64,000 nt of DNA from Candidatus Methanoperedens sp. (GCA_028717345.1 JAQUNZ010000001.1:1-64000), one strand, 5' to 3'. Positions 30,723 through 40,302 are shown, counted from the stretch's first letter. Numbers and translations are program-made. Notes: generated by a model from the sequence alone, not told the origin.

Positions 30723-32975
30723 ATGGATGAAAATGAAGAAGAGTTCCTGATAAAGCTTATCTCAATATTCAAAGTAGAAGCAATAGAGCATATAAGCGCA
30801 ATAACCTCAGGTCTTATCGAGCTAGAGAAAGCTGATGCGAAAATGCAGATGGAACATATCGAGACCATCTATAGAGAGGCGCACAGCCTGAAAGGCGCTG
30901 CCCGTTCCGTAAACCTGAAAGAGATAGAATCGATCTGCCAGGCTATGGAAAGTGTATTTGCTGCCCTGAAACGCAAAGAGATCATTACTTCGCCCCAGCT
31001 ATTTGATATGCTTCACCAGGCTGTTAACTTCATCGGCAAACTTATTTCAAAAGATGATGAGATAACCGCCCTGGAAAAATCTCAAATTATTGAAAATATC
31101 AGGCACTTTGAAGATATCCTGAAAAATGCTGCTGTCACACCTCATCAAAGCTCTGTAAGAGAAAAACCAGAAGAGGAGACAAAACCAGAGATTCCTGAGA
31201 TCAGGCATTCAGCTATACATGAGGGAACGGTAAGAATCCCGACAGTTAAGCTTGACTCACTATTACTTCAAGCTGAAGAATTGCTTTCTTTGAAACTTGC
31301 AGCCAGTCAGCATGCTACTGAACTGCGAAAAATTAACGCTGTTTTTGCCTTATGGAAACAGGAGCTGGCAAAAGTCCATGCAGAGATCCAGAAAGGTCAG
31401 GGTTCACTCGAAACAAAAGATGTGAGGTTTAATCACATCCTTGAAATTCTTGATCCGAACAATGCCAGCATTAAATCGCTTGAGAGCAAATTGACTGCAC
31501 TGGCAAAGTCGGCTGAGATCGATCATAAATCGCTTGGTGGGATGGTAGACAATCTGCTTGATGATATGAAGACTGTGCTGATGCTCCCCTTTTCCTCGCT
31601 TCTGGGGGTATTCCCAAAGCTTGTGCGTGACCTTTCCCGTGATCAGGGAAAAGACGTGGACCTAGTAATCCAGGGAGAAGAGATCGAAATTGACAGGCGT
31701 ATCCTGGAGGAGATGAAAGATCCTCTTATTCATCTGGTGAGAAACTGTATCGACCATGGTATTGAAAAGCCTGAAGTGCGCAATCTTAAGAAAAAATCCC
31801 CCAGAGGGACAGTGAAGCTTGCGATCACGGCTAAAGATAGTAACAAAATAGAGATACTTGTTTCTGATGATGGGGCAGGATGCGATGCATCGGAACTGAA
31901 GTCCGTGGCAGTTAAGCGCGGCATTATATCCCAGAAGGAGGTTTCAAAACTTAACGAAAAAGAAGTGCTATCACTTGTTTTCGTATCAGGGGTTTCCACA
32001 AGTCCAATTATTACGGATGTTTCCGGCAGGGGGCTTGGTCTTGCTATTGTTCATGAGAAAGTAGAAAAACTCAACGGCATGGTTTCTTTTGAAACGAAAA
32101 TTGACACCGGGTCAACATTCAGGATCGTTGTACCTCTCACCCTTGCCACTTTCAGGGGACTCCTGGTCCATGTTAATGAACAGATGTTTGCCATCCCGGT
32201 CATAAATGTGGAACGGGTAGTAAGGGTTAAAACAGAGGAGATCAGGACTGTTGAAGGTCGGGATACTATTTCCCTTGACGGTCAGGTTGTTTCAATGATC
32301 AGGCTTGGAAATGTGCTTGAACCTGGAGAGGGAGAGAAAAATAAAACTGATGAGAATATCCAGGTAGTTGTTCTCCGTTCCGGAGAGAAACGCATGGCAT
32401 TTGTGGTGGATGAGGTTGTTCATGAACAGGAAATTCTTGTGAAAAGTCTTGGCAGGCAATTGTCCAGGGTACGGAACATTATGGGTGCAACGATATTAGG
32501 AAATGGCAGGATAGCGCCGATACTGAATGTCAATGATCTAATGAGATCTGCTGTAAAGGTTACTTATGCACCAGCTCAAGCTCCTGAAGAAGTTTTAAAA
32601 GATAAACCAAAAAGAAGATCTATTCTGGAAGTTGATGATTCAATAACGGCGAGGACGCTTTTGAAGAATATCCTGGAATCGGCAGGATATGATGTCAAAA
32701 CCGCTGTTGACGGAGTAGATGCATTTTCCACATTACAAACACAGGAATTTGATCTGATAGTATCAGATCTGGATATGCCCAGGATGAATGGATTTGACCT
32801 CACTTCAAAGATCCGTAATGACAGGAAACTTTCTGAGTTACCGGTTGTGCTTGTTACGGGACTTGAATCCCGTGAAGATAAGGAACGTGGTATCGAGGTC
32901 GGAGCAAATGCGTATATCGTGAAAAGCAGTTTTGACCATAGTAATCTTCTTGAGGTTATCCAGAGGCTGATATGA
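30723..32975 (+). CDS. cheA: CheA histidine kinase with C-terminal receiver domain (WspE-like)
   Basis: Hpt REAHSLKGAARSV; HATPase DHGIEKPEVR; CheW-like domain; REC VSDLDMPRMNGFDL. Confidence 0.95.
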   Translation: MDENEEEFLIKLISIFKVEAIEHISAITSGLIELEKADAKMQMEHIETIYREAHSLKGAARSVNLKEIESICQAMESVFAALKRKEIITSPQLFDMLHQAVNFIGKLISKDDEITALEKSQIIENIRHFEDILKNAAVTPHQSSVREKPEEETKPEIPEIRHSAIHEGTVRIPTVKLDSLLLQAEELLSLKLAASQHATELRKINAVFALWKQELAKVHAEIQKGQGSLETKDVRFNHILEILDPNNASIKSLESKLTALAKSAEIDHKSLGGMVDNLLDDMKTVLMLPFSSLLGVFPKLVRDLSRDQGKDVDLVIQGEEIEIDRRILEEMKDPLIHLVRNCIDHGIEKPEVRNLKKKSPRGTVKLAITAKDSNKIEILVSDDGAGCDASELKSVAVKRGIISQKEVSKLNEKEVLSLVFVSGVSTSPIITDVSGRGLGLAIVHEKVEKLNGMVSFETKIDTGSTFRIVVPLTLATFRGLLVHVNEQMFAIPVINVERVVRVKTEEIRTVEGRDTISLDGQVVSMIRLGNVLEPGEGEKNKTDENIQVVVLRSGEKRMAFVVDEVVHEQEILVKSLGRQLSRVRNIMGATILGNGRIAPILNVNDLMRSAVKVTYAPAQAPEEVLKDKPKRRSILEVDDSITARTLLKNILESAGYDVKTAVDGVDAFSTLQTQEFDLIVSDLDMPRMNGFDLTSKIRNDRKLSELPVVLVTGLESREDKERGIEVGANAYIVKSSFDHSNLLEVIQRLI

Positions 32976-34030
32976 TAAAAGTCCTTGTTGTCGAAGATTC
33001 ACCTGTTGCGCGTGAACTATTGGTTCATATCCTGACTCAGGATGCAAAAATAAAGGTGATCGGACATGCAAGAAGTGGAGAGGAAGCCATCGAGGTTCTG
33101 GAGCGACTGAAACCTGATGTTATCACTATGGACATCCACCTGCCGGAGATGGATGGGTTTGAGACAACCAGACGGATCATGGAAACGCATCCTTTGCCAA
33201 TAGTCATTGTGACAGGGACATCCAGGGCTAAAGACGTGTCTATGGCAATGAAGGCAATGGAAGCAGGTGCGCTTGCTGTTGTTCAAAAACCACGGGGTGT
33301 TGGTCATCCGGACTATGAGGGAGAAGCAGCGAAGCTTGTCCAGACCGTTAAATTGATGTCTGAAGTCAGGGTAGTGAGACGATGGGCACGCTATCGAGAG
33401 GAAGCGCAGGTTCAGACCAGGAATAAAGTTAAACTTGATCGATCAGCACAGATCAAGATGGTAGCCATTGGTGCATCTACCGGAGGTCCACCTGCCATTC
33501 AAAAAATCCTGTCAGGGCTTCCAAAAAATTTTCCTGTTCCCGTATTGATAGTTCAGCATATAGCTGAAGGATTTACTCAGGGGTTTGCGGAGTGGCTTGG
33601 GCAAACGTCCTCCTTACCTGTCCATGTGGCTCTTCACGGTGAATATATTCTTCCCGGACATGTTTATATCGCACCGGATGAACTCCAGATGAAAGTTAAG
33701 GTGGACAGAATATGGCTTTCAAAAGATGATCATGAGAATGGTCTTCGTCCCTCAGTTTCTGTTCTCTTTCTCTCTGTTGCAGAGGAATTCGGAAAAAACG
33801 CAATTGGGGTTTTGCTTACAGGCATGGGAAAAGATGGTGCAAAAGAGTTGAAATTGATGAAAGAAAAGGGCGCTATGACTATTGCGCAGGATAAAGAAAG
33901 TTCTGTTATTCATGGCATGCCTGGTGAAGCAATTAATCTTGATGCAGCTATTTACGTTCTTCCGCCAGAAAAAATTGCATGTGCACTGGCAGATTTAGTC
34001 AATAACAGCAATAAACAGATAGGTGGTTAA
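32972..34030 (+). CDS. cheB: CheB methylesterase/response regulator (WspF-like)
   Basis: REC TMDIHLPEMDG; esterase GASTGGPPAIQKIL, LTGMGKDGA. Confidence 0.95.
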   Translation: MIKVLVVEDSPVARELLVHILTQDAKIKVIGHARSGEEAIEVLERLKPDVITMDIHLPEMDGFETTRRIMETHPLPIVIVTGTSRAKDVSMAMKAMEAGALAVVQKPRGVGHPDYEGEAAKLVQTVKLMSEVRVVRRWARYREEAQVQTRNKVKLDRSAQIKMVAIGASTGGPPAIQKILSGLPKNFPVPVLIVQHIAEGFTQGFAEWLGQTSSLPVHVALHGEYILPGHVYIAPDELQMKVKVDRIWLSKDDHENGLRPSVSVLFLSVAEEFGKNAIGVLLTGMGKDGAKELKLMKEKGAMTIAQDKESSVIHGMPGEAINLDAAIYVLPPEKIACALADLVNNSNKQIGG

Positions 34031-34033
34031 TTT

Positions 34034-36163
34034 ATGGAAATAGAACATAATAGTGGCGAACAAGAAATACTAATTGTGGAAGACAGTCCTACACAGGCTG
34101 AACAACTGAAATTTCTTCTTCAAAAAAACAACTATCAGGTTTGCGTTGCACGCAATGGCAGGGAAGCAATTGATCTGATGAGACGGCAGATGCCAACTAT
34201 CGTTCTTAGCGATATTGTCATGCCTGAGATGGATGGTTATCAACTTTGCAGCTATATCAAATCTGATGAGGCATTCAAAAAGATCCCGGTAGTTCTTTTA
34301 ACATCTCTTTCTGACCCGGGAGATGTTCTAAAGGGTCTGGAGTGCGGAGCAGATAACTTCATGACAAAACCTTATGATGAGAAAATACTGGTATCGAGAT
34401 TAAAGTACCTGATCGTAAATAAACATCTGCGCGAAACTGATAAAGTGCAAATGGGCGTAGAGATATTCTTTGGAGGTCATAAATATTTCATAACTGCTGA
34501 ACGCCAGCAAATCCTCGATCTTCTTTTTTCCACGTACGAAACCGCGGTATGGAAAAATATTGAGCTGGTCAGGGTACAGGAAGAATTAAAGGCGCTGAAC
34601 GAACGACTTGAGGAAATGGTAGATGAAAGAACGGCAGCCCTTAAGGCTGAAATCGAGCAGCGCAAGCGGGCTGAAGATGAGATCAGAATTACCAAAGAAA
34701 AACATGAATCGTTTTTTAATAATACTTCAGATGCGATTAGTATCGTTGACTTGAACGAGAATATATTACAGGTTAACAAAGCCTTTGAAAAATTATATGG
34801 TTGGGATTCGCAAGAAATCACAGGAAAGAGATTACCAATGGTTCCTGAGCATTTGATGGCAGATGCACAAAGAATCATTGACGAACTTAAGGCAGGTCAA
34901 GTGATAAATTCTTATGAAACCATCAGAAAAGGAAAAGATGGAAGTTTGCATGATGTCAGCCTGACCGTTTCACCAATTTGCGATAAGGAGGGAAATGTTA
35001 CTGCCTATGCAGGAATATCAAGAGATATCACCGAGCGCAAACATGCGGAAGAGACGCTGCACGAAAGTGAGGAGCGGTACCGCACTATAATAGAACATTC
35101 CAATGATATGATCTGGACATTAGATCGGGAAGGCAATTTCCAATTTATCAATAACCGTTCTGAAGAGATAACAGGATATAAACCAGAGGACTGGCTTGGA
35201 AAATCCTTTATTCCACTGATCAACAAAGAAGATCTACCATATATTATGGAAGTATTCCAGAAAACGATTAGTGGGCATATACTGCAATATGAAGTAAAAA
35301 TTCAGCGTAAGGATGGCAGCGATCTGATCCTGTCAGTAAATACTGCACCTGTATATTCAAAAGAAGAGATCGTTGGCACAGTCAGCTTCGGCAGGGACAT
35401 TACTGAGTCCAGAAAAGCAGAAGAAATACGACTTGAAAATGAACGTCTTGTGTACGCAAGCAAAGCCAAGAGCGAGTTCTTAGCCAGCATGAGCCATGAA
35501 CTCAGAACCCCTTTGAATTCTGTCATCGGTTTTTCGGAACTTTTAAAGGAGAAGACAACCGGGGAGATAAACGAAAAACAGGACCATTATATAACTAATG
35601 TTATTACAAGCAGCAAATTCCTGCTCAACCTGATCAATGATATTCTTGACCTGAGCAAGGTAGAAGCTGGGAAAATAGATTTAGTCGTTGAAAAAATCTC
35701 TGTACCAGAGACTCTTGATGAGACTATCATTCTTATAAAAGAAAAAGCATCAAAGCATAATGTTTTTATTAAAAAAGAATTCGACCCTCAACTGAAATTT
35801 ATGGAAGCCGACAAACATAGGCTCAAGCAAATACTTTTTAATCTGCTGAGCAATGCAATAAAATTCAGTAAAAAGGAGGGAGGAACAGTAACTATTACCA
35901 CGAAAAAAGTAAAAGATATGGCACAAATCTCAGTTTCTGATACAGGCATAGGGATCAGGGAAGAAGATTTATGGAAATTATTCAAAGAATTCGGGCAGGC
36001 AAACCCGGGAATTTCAAAAGAATATGGGGGAACGGGACTGGGTCTTGCAATTTCAAGAAAGCTGGTTGAGCTGCATGGAGGAAAAATTTGGGTTGAGAGC
36101 AAGTATGGTGCGGGGAGTACTTTTACATTTTTGATACCATTGAGCCAGGAGGGGATGCAATGA
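34034..36163 (+). CDS. Hybrid REC-PAS-PAS-HisKA-HATPase histidine kinase
   Basis: REC LSDIVMPEMDGYQL; two PAS/PAC blocks; EFLASMSHELRTPLNSVIGFSELL; GTGLGLAISRKLVELHGG. Confidence 0.93.
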   Translation: MEIEHNSGEQEILIVEDSPTQAEQLKFLLQKNNYQVCVARNGREAIDLMRRQMPTIVLSDIVMPEMDGYQLCSYIKSDEAFKKIPVVLLTSLSDPGDVLKGLECGADNFMTKPYDEKILVSRLKYLIVNKHLRETDKVQMGVEIFFGGHKYFITAERQQILDLLFSTYETAVWKNIELVRVQEELKALNERLEEMVDERTAALKAEIEQRKRAEDEIRITKEKHESFFNNTSDAISIVDLNENILQVNKAFEKLYGWDSQEITGKRLPMVPEHLMADAQRIIDELKAGQVINSYETIRKGKDGSLHDVSLTVSPICDKEGNVTAYAGISRDITERKHAEETLHESEERYRTIIEHSNDMIWTLDREGNFQFINNRSEEITGYKPEDWLGKSFIPLINKEDLPYIMEVFQKTISGHILQYEVKIQRKDGSDLILSVNTAPVYSKEEIVGTVSFGRDITESRKAEEIRLENERLVYASKAKSEFLASMSHELRTPLNSVIGFSELLKEKTTGEINEKQDHYITNVITSSKFLLNLINDILDLSKVEAGKIDLVVEKISVPETLDETIILIKEKASKHNVFIKKEFDPQLKFMEADKHRLKQILFNLLSNAIKFSKKEGGTVTITTKKVKDMAQISVSDTGIGIREEDLWKLFKEFGQANPGISKEYGGTGLGLAISRKLVELHGGKIWVESKYGAGSTFTFLIPLSQEGMQ

Positions 36164-36216
36164 GCGCAAAACTCAAACATACCCTGCCTCTATCTTTTGT
36201 TTTTCCGAATAAATAG
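36160..36216 (+). pseudogene. Possible truncated start of a further operon cistron (18 codons)
   Basis: ATGA overlap with the kinase stop; MSAKLKHTLPLSFVFPNK*; ends 20 bp before the IS left end. Confidence 0.3.
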
Positions 36217-36236
36217 GACCAAACTTGCTGATATAT

Positions 36237-37109
36237 GATATTGTCAATTTAAAGGGGTATATTTAAATATCTTCATCGCCATATAATCTATTATGGCGGT
36301 CAAAAGAGAAGAGACTCATAAATGTCCAAAATGTGGAAGTCAGGAAAGTGTTTGGAGAGGTTACAGGTACAATCAATCAGGGAAAAAAAGATTGAGAAAA
36401 TGCAAAAACTGTGGATCAAAATTCTCCCCAGATGATGGATTCTTAAGACGACGTTTTAAGAAAGAACACATTGCAGAGGCAGTATCTCTATATCAAAGTG
36501 GTCTTTCATTAAGCAAGGTCAAAGATCACATGTGGCAGCACCATGGAGTAAAAGTATCTCGATGGATGATACTCCTATGGTGTCGTCACTTTTCCAAGGT
36601 AAGAAAAACTATTACTGGGGAGCTAAATACGTTTTCGAAAAAATAAGAAATGGCTGTATAGGTATTCCAAAAAATATCATTACCGATAAGCTTGCTCATT
36701 ATCGCAGAGCCTACAACATGTTTTTCTACAGGTTGCGAGGGAGTTGCAAACTTGTTCATGGTGTTCCTATTGGATGTAAAAAATATGGGCTTGAGCATAA
36801 CAATAATTGTGCTGAACGAGATAATGAGCGTATCAAGCAGAGATATAAAACCACAAGAGGATTTAAAAATTCAGAATCGGGAGAAGATTTATTGAAACTA
36901 ATGGATAATTGTTATAATTTCGTGCATCCACATATGGGATTGAAAGGAAGAACTCCTGCGGAAGAAGCAAACATAGTTTTAAAATTGGGGAGGAATAAGC
37001 TGTTGAATCTTATAAAAATTTTTCACGATTTTGAAATGAAGTATTCAGGGTCAATAAATGCCGAAATTCAAAGATGTGCTATTTTATCTCCCTATAATTA
37101 GACAATATC
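36237..37109 (+). mobile_element. Degenerate IS element with terminal inverted repeats GATATTGTC...GACAATATC
   Basis: 9-bp perfect (about 13 bp imperfect) inverted repeats flank a transposase-derived sequence. Confidence 0.65.
36293..37101 (+). pseudogene. DDE transposase (IS6-like, zinc ribbon + HTH) with internal deletion/frameshift
   Basis: N-part CPKCGSQESVWRGY...CKNCG...SRWMILLWCRHFSK; C-part IITDKLAHYRRAYN...GLEHNNNCAERDNERIKQRYKTTRGFK in a different frame; central region with the first catalytic Asp not found. Confidence 0.75.
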
Positions 37110-37165
37110 GCAGAACCGGAACGTTTATTAAACGATAGTATAATTATCTTTTAAGAAAACCTGAT

Positions 37166-39832
37166 TTGACATATCAGGCAGGAGTGATAAAAATGGGACC
37201 CAATGAACACAGCACATCAAAGAACTTTCTTTTATCATCCCTCTTCTGGTTGATATTATTCACCACATTCGGCTTCATTCTTGCCGTAAAATTTTTCGCA
37301 CCCGAGTTCCTGGGGCAGACTTCGTTTCTCACTTTCGGACGGGTGCGACCCATGCATGTCAACGGCGTAGCTTTTGGTTTTCTCTCCACAGGGCTTATCG
37401 GCGCAGCATATTATATCGTTCCGAGGCTCACTGGCACGAAGCTATACAGCGAAAAACTGGGAAACCTTACATTCATACTGTGGAACCTCGCAGTTGCATC
37501 GGGTACGGTCCTTCTTGCCCTTGGATACACACAGGCAAGGGAATACGCTGAGTATATCTGGGTAATCGATGTAGCTATAGTGATCACCCTGCTGCTTATC
37601 GGTTATAATATTTTTAAAACGGTGCAGAAGCGGACAGAGCGTAAATTATACGGTTCCTTATGGTACATAATGGGAACGTTTCTCACTTTCCCGATAGTTT
37701 ATTTCACAGGCAACGTGATGTGGCATCCCGACACAGGCTCACTTCAGGGTGCAGTGGACGGGGTCTTTAACTGGTTCTACGGGCATAATGTCCTGGGTCT
37801 CTGGTTCACCACTCTTGGCATAGCAGCCTGGTACTACCTCGTACCGGTCATTACCAGGCGCCCCCTTTACAGCCATATGCTCTCGCTGATAGGCTTTTTT
37901 TCCATTGTTTTCGTTTATACAGGTGTGGGCGGTCATCACCTCCTTCAGGCTCCCATCCCTGAATGGCTCAAGACCGTGGCTGTTGTGAACAGCGGTCTGA
38001 TGATGATACCCGTGCTTGCTTTCATCACAAATATACTTCTTACCATGCGCGGTAGCTGGAACCGTTTTATCGAAAGCATCCCGCTTCGTTTTATCCTTAT
38101 TGGCGCGTTTTTTTATTTCCTTGTCTCAGCGCAGGGCACTTTCCAGGCTATGCGCGATATAAATTCGTACCTGCATTTCAGCCAGTGGCCTGTCGGTCAT
38201 GCGCATCTTGCGCTACTTGGCAGTTTCGGGTTCCTTGTCATGGGCACTATTTATTTTATTATTCCAAGGGTGACAGGCAGGGAAATATTTTCGATGCGCC
38301 TTGCAAGCTATCACTTCTGGTTCACAATACTTGGTTTTTTGTTGTTCTTCGCTTCAATGACTAACCTTGGTCTTATCCAGAGTTCAGGATGGACGCAGAA
38401 CATAACAGTAGCTATCGTGCTCCTTCAATTAAAGCCGCTTTTCATAGTGAGGGCGCTTGCAGGCGGAACGATAATACTGGGGCAGTATATCTTTTTTTAT
38501 AATATGATGATGACCTTCAGGTCAGAACCTTCGACACGACCCACACCTTCGATCACTCCATCTCTTACGATCACAGAACAGAAGAAAGTCGAAAAATACA
38601 GGGAAAGCGCCCCGATTTTCACAATCGGAGCCCTGGGATTGTTCCTTACAATGTTTTTTATCGTTGTGATCCTTCCATATCTTCTCATGAATTATACCCC
38701 CACCGCAATAGCCCATCCTTATTCCGATGAACAGGCAAGAGGCAGGGAGTTGTACAAAAGCAACGGCTGCATATACTGCCATTCCCAGTTCGTAAGACCG
38801 CAGGACTGGGGGCTGGGGAGGACTTCCCTGTCGGGGGATTATTATTATGACCGCCCGCACCTTCTTGGCACTGAAAGGACAGGTCCAGACCTTGCCCAGA
38901 TAGGAGGCGTAAGGCCAAAATTATGGAACGTCATGCATCACAGGAACCCGCGGTCGGTAAGCCCGGGTTCGATCATGCCGAACTTCTCATACCTTTCGGA
39001 TACGGAAATTCACGATCTTGAAGTTTATATTGAGGGACTTGGAAACCGCAACCTCGAAACCCAGGATTTCCAGCCCTTGGTACCAGAACTTTACGCAGGG
39101 AGTAAAAATCCATATGATAGCATTATTGCCAATGCAGGTTCGGACAACCAGAGCAATGCTACCTATGCAGACCTGATAGACGGAGGAAAAGTACTTTTCG
39201 TTCAGCGCTGCCTGCCATGCCACGGAGCATCGGGCAGCGGTCAGGGTCCGTATGCGCGCCACGTAAATACCCATCCTGCCAACCTGAACGACCGGATCTC
39301 GAATTTCCCGGGCAGCAATTATCATTTCTGGCGGGTGATGGAGGGTGTCCCGGGCACAGCTATGCCGCCGTGGAAGCTTTCGCTGACCGAAGAAGCTATC
39401 TGGAATATTATCTCGTATGAGAGAACGTTCGTGGACGGAGTTGTAAGAGTGATTCCGGGTGATTTCTCGGACAGCGAAGCAGAGGATTTCGGGAAAACGG
39501 GGATAAGCTCACCCATTATCCAGGATGAAAAGAATTTCACTGAAGGAAAGAAAATATTCAACCTGTACTGCGCCCAGTGCCACGGTGTGAACGGGCTGGG
39601 GGACGGTCCCGCCTCTGTCTATATCATGCCGGAACCTGCCAATTTCACAGAGACCAACAATGATTTTACCATGCAGGGGCAGTGGTTCTGGAAAGTGAGC
39701 GAAGGTGTGGAGACCACGAACATGCCGCCCTGGAAATACGTGCTGCCAGAGGATGAACGCTGGAAGGCGATTTATTATATCCAGAAGAATTTCTCTGAGC
39801 CTGGTGTCTTTGATACGAAATGGAGGATTTGA
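37166..39832 (+). CDS. ccoNO: cbb3-type cytochrome c oxidase, fused CcoN-CcoO plus two CcoP-like cytochrome c domains
   Basis: CcoN motifs GHNVLG, FVYTGVGGHHLL, WPVGHAHLALLG; CcoO CIYCHSQFVRPQ and RTGPDLAQIGG; CLPCHGASG and CAQCHGVNG heme c sites. Confidence 0.88.
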   Translation: MTYQAGVIKMGPNEHSTSKNFLLSSLFWLILFTTFGFILAVKFFAPEFLGQTSFLTFGRVRPMHVNGVAFGFLSTGLIGAAYYIVPRLTGTKLYSEKLGNLTFILWNLAVASGTVLLALGYTQAREYAEYIWVIDVAIVITLLLIGYNIFKTVQKRTERKLYGSLWYIMGTFLTFPIVYFTGNVMWHPDTGSLQGAVDGVFNWFYGHNVLGLWFTTLGIAAWYYLVPVITRRPLYSHMLSLIGFFSIVFVYTGVGGHHLLQAPIPEWLKTVAVVNSGLMMIPVLAFITNILLTMRGSWNRFIESIPLRFILIGAFFYFLVSAQGTFQAMRDINSYLHFSQWPVGHAHLALLGSFGFLVMGTIYFIIPRVTGREIFSMRLASYHFWFTILGFLLFFASMTNLGLIQSSGWTQNITVAIVLLQLKPLFIVRALAGGTIILGQYIFFYNMMMTFRSEPSTRPTPSITPSLTITEQKKVEKYRESAPIFTIGALGLFLTMFFIVVILPYLLMNYTPTAIAHPYSDEQARGRELYKSNGCIYCHSQFVRPQDWGLGRTSLSGDYYYDRPHLLGTERTGPDLAQIGGVRPKLWNVMHHRNPRSVSPGSIMPNFSYLSDTEIHDLEVYIEGLGNRNLETQDFQPLVPELYAGSKNPYDSIIANAGSDNQSNATYADLIDGGKVLFVQRCLPCHGASGSGQGPYARHVNTHPANLNDRISNFPGSNYHFWRVMEGVPGTAMPPWKLSLTEEAIWNIISYERTFVDGVVRVIPGDFSDSEAEDFGKTGISSPIIQDEKNFTEGKKIFNLYCAQCHGVNGLGDGPASVYIMPEPANFTETNNDFTMQGQWFWKVSEGVETTNMPPWKYVLPEDERWKAIYYIQKNFSEPGVFDTKWRI

Positions 39833-39833
39833 A

Positions 39834-40040
39834 ATGCTTGGAGACCATGTTATGTCAGATGGTTTAATGCCCGGCGACCCTTCGATGTCGCTTGATTATC
39901 TCATAATCCTTATAGCAAGCGCGGTGATACTTATAATATTCCCGATCCTGCTTTACTGGGGATGGAGAAAAGGTCAGTTCAAGGATATTGAAGAAGCAAA
40001 GTACAGGATGATCGAGATGGAGGAGGAACATGCCGATTGA
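39834..40040 (+). CDS. CcoS-like cbb3 oxidase maturation/small membrane protein
   Basis: One TM followed by WGWRKGQFKDIEEAKYRMIEMEEE, resembling CcoS GQFDDLE.P..R; ATG at 39834. Confidence 0.6.
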   Translation: MLGDHVMSDGLMPGDPSMSLDYLIILIASAVILIIFPILLYWGWRKGQFKDIEEAKYRMIEMEEEHAD

Positions 40041-40281
40041 AGTTTCCCAGGCTCAGTTGCCTTCACTTATCCTGCTTTTTGTGCTCCTGGTATCAGTCGT
40101 TATCGCTATTTATCTTGGATTAAAGAGCGGGGATAAATATTCAGTTGAGGATGCAGAGAGCGATGCTGTGAGTTTTGCCGGGGAAGTTACGGAAGCTGAA
40201 GGACCGGTTACGACGTTTCTTAAAATTGCATATATTATCCTTATTTTGTGGGCTGTAGTCTATCTGGCGCTGTATCTGTGA
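40030..40281 (+). CDS. Small membrane protein resembling CcoP/CcoQ TM region
   Basis: Two TMs; E.EGPVTTFLKIAYIILILWAVVYLALYL; overlaps preceding CDS. Confidence 0.55.
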   Translation: MPIEVSQAQLPSLILLFVLLVSVVIAIYLGLKSGDKYSVEDAESDAVSFAGEVTEAEGPVTTFLKIAYIILILWAVVYLALYL

Positions 40282-40302
40282 TAAAGACAAGTTATCCCGC
40301 CC

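Noticed and set aside
37122-37134. CGTTTATTAAACG near-palindrome upstream of the oxidase gene as operator
   Set aside because: Short, A/T-rich, with a central mismatch; could be chance without recurrence data.
37166-39832. Alternative call as nitric oxide reductase
   Set aside because: CcoO-type heme segment and His-(44)-Tyr spacing before GGHH favour a cbb3 oxidase, though phylogeny is needed.
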